DNA from: Rhizobium gallicum bv. gallicum R602sp
Lineage (GTDB): Bacteria; Pseudomonadota; Alphaproteobacteria; Rhizobiales; Rhizobiaceae
Assembly: GCF_000816845.1 (NCBI RefSeq)
Contig: NZ_CP006878.1
Location: forward strand, 62,001 to 126,000
DNA: 64,000 nt
Direction: 5' to 3'
Position numbers and translations under genes: made by a program. Each line of letters opens with the position of its first letter. Position 1 is the stretch's first letter. Positions 52,452 to 61,139 of the stretch are shown here, piece after piece. The notes beneath the pieces were generated by a model. That model had not been told where the DNA came from. It ran no database searches and worked only from the letters and a program-made list of their open reading frames with translations.

Positions 52452-53177
52452 AAGGTTTGAGCTCGTCACGGAGGCCCGATGACACATTCTGCAGAAGGCG
52501 GGGAAACTCTCGGTCAAGACCGCGCCGACAGCCTCCAAAACGAGGCGGCCGACCGCGAGCAGGACCCGGCCGATCACGCTGCTCAGGCGAACGTCGAGGG
52601 CAGAACGGCAATGGAACGCCGGAACGTGCGGAGAGAGGCAGGGGCTAGACTCGCCTTTGTCGTGGGTCTGTCTGCTTAAGGCTTCCGTTGGCCCAACGCC
52701 TGATGACCCATCTCGACAGTTTCGTTGGTATTTTTCGACGGGACGGAGAAAGCGCGCCACCGGCCACTCGCTGGCAAGATCATCGCCGATTGTCTGGCAT
52801 TTTGCTGGTGGCACGTCGACGCAAGGCGCACGTGTCGGGACGCTCGGCCTGCCGGCCCGAGTGCTCTTATGGCCCAAGGGCAGCATCAGTTGAACCTCAC
52901 TTCACATTTGCAGATTCTGCAATGACGTGCGGTCGTCAACTGCCGCAAGGCCTTGATGAGGGGGTCACGGATCGCCGAGAAATTGCGCCGTCGCAGACTA
53001 ATATTTTGACCTGGAAGAGCCCACTATCGTTACCGCGACCTGGTCGCGTTGCAATGATGAAACGGGGTTGCGCCTCACACCTGCGTTCCAGAGTGTCCGG
53101 GCGAGACCGTGACGACCACGGCCCCGCCGGACGTTGCCTTGGGAGGCTGACTTCTGGACAATGTTCGTGACGAGAGC
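52452..53177. other. Region without assignable gene
   Basis: About 725 bp between the terminator and the convergent alcohol dehydrogenase gene. Several overlapping open frames exist on both strands, but none resembles a known family. The only one with a good ribosome site is the small frame at 52479. The lack of a clear gene in a dense region suggests decayed or inserted DNA. Confidence 0.5.
52479..52679 (+). CDS. Possible small protein, unknown function
   Basis: A 66-codon frame starts with ATG five bases after GGAGG. The product is hydrophilic and rich in Asp, Glu, Gln and Arg, with no known motif or membrane segment. It lies directly after the terminator-like hairpin. The strong ribosome site is the only support; a chance frame is equally possible. 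Confidence 0.3.
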   Translation: MTHSAEGGETLGQDRADSLQNEAADREQDPADHAAQANVEGRTAMERRNVRREAGARLAFVVGLSA

Positions 53178-54284
53178 TTAGTGCTTCATGCGCAGGATTG
53201 GCTTGATGACCTTGCCGCTCTCGGAATCGGCCATTGCCTCGTTGATCTGGTTGAGATCGTAGAACTGGACGAGCTTGTCGAACGGGAACCGTCCCTGCTG
53301 CCAGTATTCGATGAGCTCGGGTATGAATTTGGAGGGAATGCTCTGGCCTTCGACCACACCGACGAGCGTACGGCCGAACAGAAAGTTGCCGATATCGACG
53401 ATCCCTTCCGTTCCGAGCGCGGACGATCCGACCAGTCCACAGGTTCCTGGGGTGCCGAGGCAATCGACCGCCTGGCGAAACACCTTCGGCGAGCTCGTGC
53501 ATTCGAGACTGAAGTCTGCGCCTTCGGGAATGATTTCCCTGATCGCCTTGACGCTATCCCTATTGCGGGCGTTTATGATGTGGGTTGCACCCAGTTCAAT
53601 CGCCAGTTCGAGACGTTCATCGTTAAGGTCGATCACGATAATGGTCGAGCATCCGGCGATCTTCGCCGCCATGACGGCTGCCATGCCGACCGCACCCGCG
53701 CCGAACACTGCAATGGAAGATCCCGGTTGGGGCTTGAGGCAGTTGAGAACCGCTCCGGCGCCAGTTTGCAGCCCGCAGCCCAGCGGTCCCATGAGTTCGA
53801 GGGGAACATCTTTGGAAACCTTGACCGCATTGCGCTCGCTGGCGATGGCATAGGTGGCGAAAGAAGACTGCTCGAAGAAGCACCCGCTGATCTGGGTACC
53901 GTGTGAATCATGTAGCGGGCAACTGCCATCCGGCCGGGTGCCACGGAAATTTCTGCCGAAAAAGTCTTCACAATAATAAGGCATGCCTCCCCGGCACTTC
54001 TCGCATTTCCCGCAATATGCGTAGCTTAGAGCCACGTGGTCGCCGGGCGAAAGCCCTTTTACATCGGCCCCGACCACTTCCACGACGCCGGAGCCTTCAT
54101 GGCCGAGAACCACGGGCTGCGGTACGTCATATCCTTGGTCGCGAACAACCATGTCGGTGTGGCAGACACCGCTCGCCACGATCCGGACGAGGATTTCGTC
54201 GGGGCGAGGTTGATCGATACCGATGCACTCCAGAACAAGAGGCTTTGCCTTTTCGCGCGAAATTGCAGCGTATGCTTCTTTCAT
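53178..54284 (-). CDS. Zinc-dependent alcohol dehydrogenase (aryl-alcohol dehydrogenase-like)
   Basis: The 368-residue product is a medium-chain dehydrogenase. Cys41 (SGVCHTD) and His62-Glu63 bind catalytic zinc; Cys91, Cys94, Cys97 and Cys105 bind structural zinc; FGAGAVGMAAVMAAK is the NAD site. It is closest in style to benzyl-alcohol and class III-like enzymes. AAGGAG lies ten bases before the ATG. It reads leftward from a shared control region that also serves the fifth transporter, and has a close paralogue at 59639. Confidence 0.94.
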   Translation of the reverse strand: MKEAYAAISREKAKPLVLECIGIDQPRPDEILVRIVASGVCHTDMVVRDQGYDVPQPVVLGHEGSGVVEVVGADVKGLSPGDHVALSYAYCGKCEKCRGGMPYYCEDFFGRNFRGTRPDGSCPLHDSHGTQISGCFFEQSSFATYAIASERNAVKVSKDVPLELMGPLGCGLQTGAGAVLNCLKPQPGSSIAVFGAGAVGMAAVMAAKIAGCSTIIVIDLNDERLELAIELGATHIINARNRDSVKAIREIIPEGADFSLECTSSPKVFRQAVDCLGTPGTCGLVGSSALGTEGIVDIGNFLFGRTLVGVVEGQSIPSKFIPELIEYWQQGRFPFDKLVQFYDLNQINEAMADSESGKVIKPILRMKH

Positions 54285-54336
54285 AAAATGACTCCTTCAG
54301 TGCGCGCTCGGCCGGTAGGTGACACTTGTAGGCGTT

Positions 54337-54358
54337 CGCAGACAATCAGTCAATTATC
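54337..54358 (-). promoter_or_regulatory. TTGACAGATTGTCTG-type element upstream of alcohol dehydrogenase
   Basis: Read on the minus strand this is TTGACTGATTGTCTG, one base different from the 43222 core and preceded by ATAA. It ends about 53 bp upstream of the alcohol dehydrogenase ATG, in the same orientation relative to the gene as the other copies. Confidence 0.65.
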
Positions 54359-54510
54359 TTCAGTGAACCAAAATGCTCGCTGAGGCCATGCCAGAGCGCT
54401 ACACGGACATGTAAAGAACCAAATCAATGTAATATCAATTGCTTCCTCAGGGCATGCGGCCGATCTAGATCTTGGTCCGAATTGTTGGCTGTCTTAAAAC
54501 TGGAATTCGC

Positions 54511-54533
54511 TTGACAGATTGACTGAGTCTGAC
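54511..54533 (+). promoter_or_regulatory. Variant TTGACAGATTGACTG element in the divergent region
   Basis: TTGACAGATTGACTGAGTCT keeps the first 11 bases of the core and changes one base in the right arm. It lies between the two stronger copies, far from either gene start, and may help a regulator loop DNA or may be a weaker site. Confidence 0.5.
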
Positions 54534-54814
54534 GTGGCGTTCATCGAACGCTCCGGCTGACGGTGGTGCCCGCATTTCCTGCCTCGCGGCCTCGTTTTCC
54601 GGGCGATGGTAGCGATTATGGCTCCAAACTTCCTTTTATGAACCTCGCCGGCGAGGCGCGGTCTCCTCTGTTTCCTGTTGGCGCGCTCGTGGGGTGAGGT
54701 AACGGGCGGCTGCTTTGTCTTATTGCTATATCGAACCAAGCAGCAATAAAAGAACAAATAAATCAGTATGATAACACAGAAGACACGTCGAAAAGCTGAA
54801 ATTCAATATAGTTT

Positions 54815-54837
54815 ATTGACAGATTGTCTGCTTATTC
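54815..54837 (+). promoter_or_regulatory. TTGACAGATTGTCTG element upstream of the fifth transporter
   Basis: ATTGACAGATTGTCTGCTTA carries the full 15-base core identical to 43222. It lies about 110 bp before the binding-protein ATG in an AT-rich stretch and probably controls the whole rightward unit to 62402. Confidence 0.7.
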
Positions 54838-54949
54838 ATAATGATGCGATCTGCCGTTTGGGGGAGAATTCGGCGATGTCTGGAGGATAGCGGCGCTCCA
54901 GGTCGCAGACAAAATGGCCACGTTGGGTGGCAAGAGGAGGAGAATTTCG

Positions 54950-56038
54950 ATGAAAAGACGTACATTCCTACAGACGGGCAGTGCCTTGATTGCAGCTGGC
55001 GCGTTCGGAATACCGGGCATCCTGCGGGCAGAGGATACGATCACCCTGCTACCCGACACTTGGCCGTCCGAAGGGGAAAACCCCGTCGTCGACGCTGGTA
55101 AGTTTGCCAAGTCAGGTCCCTGGAAGATTGGTCACAGCCACTATGGCCTGGCCGGTTCGACGCACACCTATCAAACCGCATTCGAGGCCGAATACGAGAT
55201 CAGCAGGAACAAGGCCCGTGTCGGCGACTATCAATTCCGAAGCGCCGACCTCAACGCCTCAAAACAGGTCGCCGACATCGAGGATCTGATCGCACAAAAG
55301 GTAGATGCAATCATCATTGCGCCGCTTACGACAGGCTCGGCCGTGGAAGGCATCAGGAAGGCGAAGGCTGCCGGCATTCCGACGGTCGTCTATCTCGGTC
55401 GCGTCGACACCGACGAATTCACGGTGCAGGTCCAAGGCGACGACTTCTACTTCGGCCGGGTGATGGCGCAGTTCCTGGTCGATAAGCTCGGCAACAAGGG
55501 AAAAGTGTGGGTGCTGCGCGGCGTCGCCGGACATCCGATCGATGCTGATCGTTACGCCGGGGCGATGGAAGTCTTCAGCAAGTCCGGTCTCCAAATCACC
55601 TCAACCCAGCACGGCAGCTGGTCCTACGAGGACTCAAAGAAGATAGCCGAAAGCCTCTATCTGTCTGATCCGGATGTCGCCGGGGTCTGGACTGACGGCG
55701 CGAACATGTCGCTCGGGGTCTTGGACGCGCTGCAGGAAGCCGGGGCTTCCACCATTCCACCGATCACGGGAGAAGCGCTCAACGGTTGGATGCGTCGTTG
55801 GAATGACGAAAAGCTCTCTTCGATTGGGCCCATTTGCCCTCCGGCTCTTTCGACGGCAGCCCTGCGTGCGGCCTTCGCGCTTCTCGAAGGCAAGCCGATC
55901 CAGCGCAACTGGACCAACCGGCCCAAGCCGATCGTCGACGACAATCTTGCACAGTTTTACCGCTCCGATCTCACGGACGCTTACTGGGCTCCGACAGAAA
56001 TGCCGAATGAGAAGCTCCTCGAGTACTTCAAGGCCTGA
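54950..56038 (+). CDS. ABC transporter substrate-binding protein (fifth CUT2 system), Tat-type signal
   Basis: The 362-residue product starts MKRRTFLQTG, a twin-arginine signal (RRxFL) followed by a hydrophobic stretch and a cleavage site near LRAED, so it is probably exported folded by the Tat pathway. The rest is a Peripla_BP_4 fold with IGHSHYGLAGSTHTYQTAFEAEYE, VDAIIIAPLTTGSAVEGI and VWTDGANMSLGVLDALQ. GAGGAGGAG precedes the ATG at 54950. A Tat signal is unusual among the five binding proteins here; the others have Sec-type signals. Confidence 0.92.
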   Translation: MKRRTFLQTGSALIAAGAFGIPGILRAEDTITLLPDTWPSEGENPVVDAGKFAKSGPWKIGHSHYGLAGSTHTYQTAFEAEYEISRNKARVGDYQFRSADLNASKQVADIEDLIAQKVDAIIIAPLTTGSAVEGIRKAKAAGIPTVVYLGRVDTDEFTVQVQGDDFYFGRVMAQFLVDKLGNKGKVWVLRGVAGHPIDADRYAGAMEVFSKSGLQITSTQHGSWSYEDSKKIAESLYLSDPDVAGVWTDGANMSLGVLDALQEAGASTIPPITGEALNGWMRRWNDEKLSSIGPICPPALSTAALRAAFALLEGKPIQRNWTNRPKPIVDDNLAQFYRSDLTDAYWAPTEMPNEKLLEYFKA

Positions 56039-56044
56039 CGCATG

Positions 56045-56069
56045 GAGGGCGCGGACAAAGCGCGCCCTC
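56045..56069 (+). terminator. Hairpin after the fifth binding-protein gene
   Basis: A perfect 9-bp stem (GAGGGCGCG / CGCGCCCTC) with a seven-base loop lies seven bases after the stop codon and before the ATPase gene. No U-tract follows. It matches the position of the hairpins at 4153 and 47261. Confidence 0.6.
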
Positions 56070-56094
56070 TTCACCCTCGCAGATGGAAGTGTTC

Positions 56095-57621
56095 ATGAGT
56101 ATGCTTGTCGAGATGGTCGGCATCAACAAGTCCTTTGGTGCGGCCAAAGTCCTGTCGAATGTTCAATTTTCGCTTGAACGCGGCTCCGTCCACGCATTGA
56201 TGGGCGAGAACGGGGCGGGAAAATCCACGCTGATGCGAATTCTGGCCGGCGTCTATCAACAGACCGCTGGACGCATCCGTCTGCGAGGAGAAGAGGTGAC
56301 CTTCCGTTCCCCCAAGGAAGCGCGTCTCGCCGGGGTGTCGACAGTGTTTCAGGAGTTCACCCTGATCCCCAATCTCACGGTCGCCGAAAACATGTTTCTC
56401 GGACACGAACCGCGGCGTGCCGATGGGTCGATAGACACCGCCGAGGTCGTCGAGCGATCCCGCAAGCTGCTTGCCGACGTTTTCCCTCAACTGGACGCCG
56501 CGGCGATTGTGGAAACGCTGACGGTTGCCCAGCAGCAGGCAGTGGAAATCGCCAAAGGTCTGACATCCAATGCCGATGTCTTCATTTTCGATGAACCGAC
56601 CGCGGCACTAAACTCGACGGACGTCGCTCATCTCTTCAAGGTCATCCGCGATCTGAAGGCGCAAGGGAAGGCTGTCGTCTACATCTCGCATCGGATGAAC
56701 GAGGTGTTCGAACTGTGCGACACCATCACCGTCATGAAGGACGGGGCTTGGGTAAAGACAGCCAGGGCAGAAGACTTCAATCTCCAAACGCTTGTGGCAA
56801 CCATGGTTGGACGCGAGCTTCAGAATTTCTTTCCGCCGAGGGCGCAGACCATTGGGTCGCCGATGCTCGACGTCGCAGGGCTTCGTCTCAATGACCATGG
56901 CCCGCCAGTCGGTTTTTCCGTACGCACGGGCGAGATCATCGGACTGGCCGGGCTGGAAGGCCAGGGGCAGCGCGAAATCATGCGTGCGGTCGTCGGGGTC
57001 GAAACCGCCGCAGCTGTGACCGTCCGGCGTCGCCGCGACGATCGCATGATCGGTGTGAACGTATCCAACGGCTTTTCGAGTGCGATCTCAGCCGGCATTG
57101 GTTTCATTCCTGAAGACCGCAAGCAGGAAGGCCTATTTCTTCGGCTTCCGATCTACGACAACATCGCACTTGGCAAGCAGTTGAACCGGAACATGGCGAG
57201 CGTTGCATGGCGTTCGGTCTTAAGGGTTCACAATGTCATAAAGTCGCTCCGTGTTGCGGCCGCCGACCCAGCCTCGCCCGTCGGCAAACTTTCGGGCGGA
57301 AACCAGCAAAAGGTCCTTCTTGGCCGCTGGCTGCTTTCGGGGGTCGATATCCTTGTCATCGAGGAGCCGACACGTGGCGTCGATGTCGGCGCGAAAGCGG
57401 AAATCTACAAGCTGCTTCGCGATTTTGCCGATCGTGGCGGTGCAGTGATCGTCTCGTCACGCGAGCACGCCGAACTAATCGGGCTCTGTGACAACATCCT
57501 GGTCGTTCACGACAAAAAGATCGTCGGACAGATGCCCGCGCTTGATGCCACAGAGGAAACCATTTTGGGAACCGCACTCGGTTCGAACTCCGCGCACGAT
57601 CCGCGCGCCGCTGTTCATTGA
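56095..57621 (+). CDS. CUT2 ABC transporter ATP-binding protein (fifth system)
   Basis: The 508-residue product is a tandem ATPase: first half Walker A GENGAGKST, signature VAQQQAVEIAKGL and Walker B FIFDEPTAAL; second half GLEGQGQRE, LSGGNQQKVLLGR and LVIEEPTRGVD, where the Asp of Walker B is Glu. An Arg-rich run VRRRRDDR replaces part of the usual second-half helical loop. GGAAG precedes the ATG at 56095; another ATG lies 12 bases upstream. The permease genes follow after nine bases. Confidence 0.94.
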   Translation: MSMLVEMVGINKSFGAAKVLSNVQFSLERGSVHALMGENGAGKSTLMRILAGVYQQTAGRIRLRGEEVTFRSPKEARLAGVSTVFQEFTLIPNLTVAENMFLGHEPRRADGSIDTAEVVERSRKLLADVFPQLDAAAIVETLTVAQQQAVEIAKGLTSNADVFIFDEPTAALNSTDVAHLFKVIRDLKAQGKAVVYISHRMNEVFELCDTITVMKDGAWVKTARAEDFNLQTLVATMVGRELQNFFPPRAQTIGSPMLDVAGLRLNDHGPPVGFSVRTGEIIGLAGLEGQGQREIMRAVVGVETAAAVTVRRRRDDRMIGVNVSNGFSSAISAGIGFIPEDRKQEGLFLRLPIYDNIALGKQLNRNMASVAWRSVLRVHNVIKSLRVAAADPASPVGKLSGGNQQKVLLGRWLLSGVDILVIEEPTRGVDVGAKAEIYKLLRDFADRGGAVIVSSREHAELIGLCDNILVVHDKKIVGQMPALDATEETILGTALGSNSAHDPRAAVH

Positions 57622-57630
57622 GGAGGATAC

Positions 57631-58572
57631 ATGAATACCGTCGCAAACTTCCTGAAGACACCTTACAGGGCGGGCGCGATCGGGCTGTCCATCGGCACGC
57701 TACTCGTCCTGGTGGTCGCTTCGGTCATACTGCTTCCAGAATTTCTGGCGCCGGAGAATCTGTCGAACTTACTGGCCCAATCTACTGTTCTCGTCATTTC
57801 TGCGCTGGGCCAGACCTTTGTGATCCTGACGGGCGGCCTGGACGTTTCCGTTGGTTCGATCATCAGCGTGACGACCACGATCATGACACTCGACATGCCC
57901 GAGGTTGTCCGTGTCATGCTTTGCATTGCGGTTGCGATCGCATTCGGATTGTCGAATGGCTACGGCGTAGCCAGGCTCAACGTCCACCCGATCATCATGA
58001 CCCTGGCAACCATGGGTATCGGCCAGGGATTGGCGCTTATCATTCTTCCTATCCCCGGCGGGAAGGTGCCCGAATGGCTTTCGGCGTCAGTCGCGGGTTC
58101 CGTTGGGCCCGTGCCAAACTCGCTGCTCTGGCTGATCGCCGCCACGTTTGTTGCAGCCTGGTTGCTTTATCGCAGGCCGTTTGGCCTTTACCTGTTCGCT
58201 TCGGGTGGTAACGACTTCAATGCCCGCATGAATGGCGTCCCGGTCGAGCGCACAGTCATCAAGGCCTACATCCTGTCGGCGCTATTTGCTTGCGCTGCCG
58301 GGATGTTCCTCGCAGGTCGCCTTGCCTCGGGCGATCCCAAGGGGGGCGCCACATTCGGAATTGAATCCGTTACCGCAGCAGCGCTCGGGGGTGTTCACCT
58401 GGCTGGCGGTATCGGCAGCATCCTCGGCACTGTGGCCGGCGCGGCTATCCTCGGCATCGTCAACAACGTGATGAACCTCGCCAACGTCTCGGCATTCCTC
58501 CAGTCGGTCGTGAAGGGCCTTCTGCTGCTAGCACTCGTCGTCTCACAGCGTCGCAAAACGATCGGACTTTGA
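57631..58572 (+). CDS. CUT2 ABC transporter permease 1 (fifth system)
   Basis: The 313-residue inner-membrane protein carries LTGGLDVSVGSIISVTTTI (near 67-85) and TAAALGGVHLAGGIGSILG (near 249-267), a variant of the family GGTSLxGGRG. GAGGAGG precedes the ATG. Its stop overlaps the region of the next permease start. As in the fourth system, two different permeases follow one ATPase. Confidence 0.94.
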   Translation: MNTVANFLKTPYRAGAIGLSIGTLLVLVVASVILLPEFLAPENLSNLLAQSTVLVISALGQTFVILTGGLDVSVGSIISVTTTIMTLDMPEVVRVMLCIAVAIAFGLSNGYGVARLNVHPIIMTLATMGIGQGLALIILPIPGGKVPEWLSASVAGSVGPVPNSLLWLIAATFVAAWLLYRRPFGLYLFASGGNDFNARMNGVPVERTVIKAYILSALFACAAGMFLAGRLASGDPKGGATFGIESVTAAALGGVHLAGGIGSILGTVAGAAILGIVNNVMNLANVSAFLQSVVKGLLLLALVVSQRRKTIGL

Positions 58573-58577
58573 AAGAG

Positions 58578-59576
58578 ATGGACCTCTCGATGACCACAAC
58601 GGATGCGAAAATTGAGACGCCATCGCGCACTCTCACCGCCAGGCGCATACTTTCCTGGGTGCTCGGTTTGCCCCCGGCATATTACGTGCTCGCAATCCTG
58701 ATCGCTGTGGCCCCCGCTGTAAGCGCGACGCTGATCAATCCGAACTATTGGTTCGTGATCCTGAAACAGTCAGCGCCGCTTGGGATCGCGGTGCTGGCGC
58801 AATCTCTTGTCATGCGGGTACGTTCTATTGATCTCTCGGTCAGTGGCGTGTTTGCTTTTTCGATCTATCTCGCCAGCTCCGGGCTCCTCAACAGTTACCC
58901 GCCCTTCGTCACGGTCCTGATGCCGATCGTCATCGGCCTTGCCGTCGGTCTGATCAACGGCGCCCTCGTGGCCTATGTCCGCGCCTCCGCGGTCATCGCG
59001 ACGCTGAGCGTATCGGCGATCCTCATTGGGATCGTCCAATTCATGAGTTCGGGCCGTGCACCGGGTTCGACACCAAGCTGGCTTCGCGTCCTGACGAGCG
59101 GGAACATCTACGGCCTGTCGTACTCCGTGATCGTCTGGATCGGGATTTCCGTTCTCGTCGCATTAGCGTTCCGCTTCTTGATCCTCGGGCGCTACTTCCG
59201 CGCTGTCGGCGACAATCCGAGGGCGGCGGAGATAACAGGCATACCTCTGGCCCGCACGATTTTTGTCTCCCATACGCTTGCGGGCACGCTGACAGGCATC
59301 GCCGCCCTGGTTCAGGTGTCGGCTCTGGCCGTTGGCACGATCAAGCCCGGCTTCGACACCTTCATGAACGCTCTCGCCGCGACGATTCTCGGTGGGGTGA
59401 CGTTCGGCGTCGACCGCGGTGGCGTCGCGGGGCCTTTCGTGGCGGTCGTCGCCTTCAGTTTCCTCTTCGCGATGTTGACGGTGTTCGGCATCCAGGAGCC
59501 CGGCAAGCTGATCGTCCAGGGCGGGATCATCGCGCTTGCTGCGATCATTTACGGAGCACGCGTCGGTCGCGTCTAG
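58578..59576 (+). CDS. CUT2 ABC transporter permease 2 (fifth system)
   Basis: The 332-residue inner-membrane protein has VMRVRSIDLSVSGVFAFSIYL and ATILGGVTFGVDRGGVAGP, a divergent version of the family signatures that lacks the GGTSLxGG core. The start is uncertain among 58569 (TTG), 58578 and 58590; the ATG at 58578 is taken. About eight membrane spans are visible. It pairs with the preceding permease, and the alcohol dehydrogenase gene follows after about 60 bp. Confidence 0.92.
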   Translation: MDLSMTTTDAKIETPSRTLTARRILSWVLGLPPAYYVLAILIAVAPAVSATLINPNYWFVILKQSAPLGIAVLAQSLVMRVRSIDLSVSGVFAFSIYLASSGLLNSYPPFVTVLMPIVIGLAVGLINGALVAYVRASAVIATLSVSAILIGIVQFMSSGRAPGSTPSWLRVLTSGNIYGLSYSVIVWIGISVLVALAFRFLILGRYFRAVGDNPRAAEITGIPLARTIFVSHTLAGTLTGIAALVQVSALAVGTIKPGFDTFMNALAATILGGVTFGVDRGGVAGPFVAVVAFSFLFAMLTVFGIQEPGKLIVQGGIIALAAIIYGARVGRV

Positions 59577-59638
59577 CCGCAAGGATCTGCCAAACATGTC
59601 ATTCCCGGTGTCAACGCGGGAGAATGCAGGAGATAAGC

Positions 59639-60739
59639 ATGGTGAAGATAACGGCGGCAGTGGCCGTAAAACCGAAAGCTCCGCTTGAGTTTCGTGAACT
59701 TGAGCTGGCGGATCCAGAAGGCAATGAAATTCTCGTGCGGACGGTCGCCACGGGCATCTGCCATACCGACCTGTTGCTCCGTGATGGGATATTTGGGCCT
59801 CCCGCCCCGGTCATACCGGGACATGAAGGTGTTGGTATCGTCGAGGCCATCGGGGCGGACGTCCAAGGTTTAAGGGTGGGCGACCACGTTGCGCTCAGCC
59901 AGAGTTCATGTGGCTTCTGCGGCGATTGCCGGCGCTCTCACCCGATGAACTGCCAGAACTACACCCAGTACAATCTGACGGGGCTTCGTCCGAACGGCAA
60001 GAAGGCCTTGCTGTGTGATGAAGTCGGCATCGGCAGCAACTTTGTCGGCCAGTCATCCTTCGCGACCCACATCCTGGCGACTGAAAACAACGCCGCGCAG
60101 CTTCCCAAGGATTTCGACCTGACGAATGCGGCCCCGCTCGGTTGCGGCATGGCAACGGGAGCAGGTACCGTCATCAACGCCATGAAGCCGGAGATCGGTC
60201 AAACCATTGCCGTGTTCGGCGCGGGAGCGGTCGGCATGGCTGCGGTGATGGCCGCCAAGGTCCGGCGGTGCAGCAAGATCATCATCATCGACCTGAACGA
60301 GCAGCGTTTGGCCATGGCTAAGACGTTGGGCGCGACCCACGCTATCAACGGCAGGGACCCAGACGTCGTGGAGCAGATCCACGCCTTGACGGGCGGCGGT
60401 GCCGATTTTGGGATCGACGCCGTGGGTATCATTCCCGTCATCCTGAACACGATCAAATGCACGCGGGCAGGGGGTCATGTCGTCCTCCTCGGGCTCGACG
60501 CGCTCGGCAAGGATATTCCAATCCCGCTGGACCTCATGGTCTTCAACCGGAAAATTCAGGGTGCCATCCTCGGGGATCAGATCCCGCAGCTCTTCATCCC
60601 CCAACTGGTCGAACTAAACCAGGCCGGCCTGTTCCCGTTCCAGAAGCTGATCACAAAGTATCCGTTCGAGAAAATCAACGAGGCCATCGCCGATGCCGAA
60701 GCTGGCCGCGTGATCAAGCCCGTCATCGTCTTCAATTAG
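59639..60739 (+). CDS. Zinc-dependent alcohol dehydrogenase (aryl-alcohol dehydrogenase-like), paralogue
   Basis: The 366-residue product has the same layout as the enzyme at 53178: Cys41, His62-Glu63, structural Cys91, Cys94, Cys97 and Cys105, and FGAGAVGMAAVMAAK at the NAD site. Side by side the two share long identical runs, so they arose by duplication. AGGAGA precedes the ATG at 59639. Having one copy on each side of the fifth transporter suggests that they handle related alcohols or opposite steps of the same conversion. Confidence 0.94.
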   Translation: MVKITAAVAVKPKAPLEFRELELADPEGNEILVRTVATGICHTDLLLRDGIFGPPAPVIPGHEGVGIVEAIGADVQGLRVGDHVALSQSSCGFCGDCRRSHPMNCQNYTQYNLTGLRPNGKKALLCDEVGIGSNFVGQSSFATHILATENNAAQLPKDFDLTNAAPLGCGMATGAGTVINAMKPEIGQTIAVFGAGAVGMAAVMAAKVRRCSKIIIIDLNEQRLAMAKTLGATHAINGRDPDVVEQIHALTGGGADFGIDAVGIIPVILNTIKCTRAGGHVVLLGLDALGKDIPIPLDLMVFNRKIQGAILGDQIPQLFIPQLVELNQAGLFPFQKLITKYPFEKINEAIADAEAGRVIKPVIVFN

Positions 60740-60750
60740 GAGCCTCCCAC

Positions 60751-61062
60751 ATGCCATCGAGCAAGTCCGACGAACAGCATCTCATCGTTGAGTTTAAAAC
60801 ATCGACGCGTAACCGGGACCGTGTCAACACACTGCTCCAGGAGTTTGTCGGCCCTGCCCGCGAGGAAGAGGGCTGCCTTTACTACAATCTCTACCAGCGC
60901 TCCGACGAGCCGAATACGTTCTTCATTCTCGATGGTTGGGCAAACGAGGAGGCAGCCGCGCGTCACGGAGAATCTGCGAACGTCAAGCGTGTTCTCGAAC
61001 CGTTGCTTCCGTTGCTGGTAAGCCCCCCTTCCATCATTGTGAGCAGTCGCATCAGCGACTGA
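60751..61062 (+). CDS. Antibiotic biosynthesis monooxygenase (ABM/YgiN-like) domain protein
   Basis: The 103-residue product has the ABM ferredoxin-like fold: EFKTSTRNRDRVNTLLQEFVGPAREEEGCLYYNLYQRSDEPNTFFILDGWANEEAAARH. Members include quinol monooxygenases and proteins that bind small aromatic or aldehyde compounds. The ATG at 60751 gives the standard length; the frame continues upstream into the alcohol dehydrogenase gene without meaning. AGGAG lies about ten bases before it. It may protect against or sense reactive quinones or aldehydes. Confidence 0.88.
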   Translation: MPSSKSDEQHLIVEFKTSTRNRDRVNTLLQEFVGPAREEEGCLYYNLYQRSDEPNTFFILDGWANEEAAARHGESANVKRVLEPLLPLLVSPPSIIVSSRISD

Positions 61063-61139
61063 GCTTGCGATCGTGCAACACCGAAGGACGCGCTTCGATC
61101 CGAGGCGGGTTTTTTTCCAAAGGCTCGCGGGAGGACGAA

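Larger units (their letters stand above)
54285..54949. other. Divergent control region with three operator copies, no gene
   Basis: About 665 bp between the leftward alcohol dehydrogenase and the rightward transporter unit. The right part (54720-54840) is AT-rich. Copies of the TTGACAGATTGTCTG element lie at 54337, 54511 and 54815. A minus-strand frame at 54494-54757 has no ribosome site or family likeness and overlaps one copy, so it is not called. Confidence 0.6.

Noticed and set aside
54494..54757. Small basic protein of 87 residues on the minus strand
   Set aside because: There is no ribosome site, it overlaps an operator copy, and it has no recognisable domain.
60457..60750. Extended N-terminus of the ABM-domain protein
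   Set aside because: It overlaps the alcohol dehydrogenase coding sequence and reads as an out-of-frame shadow. The ATG at 60751 has a ribosome site.
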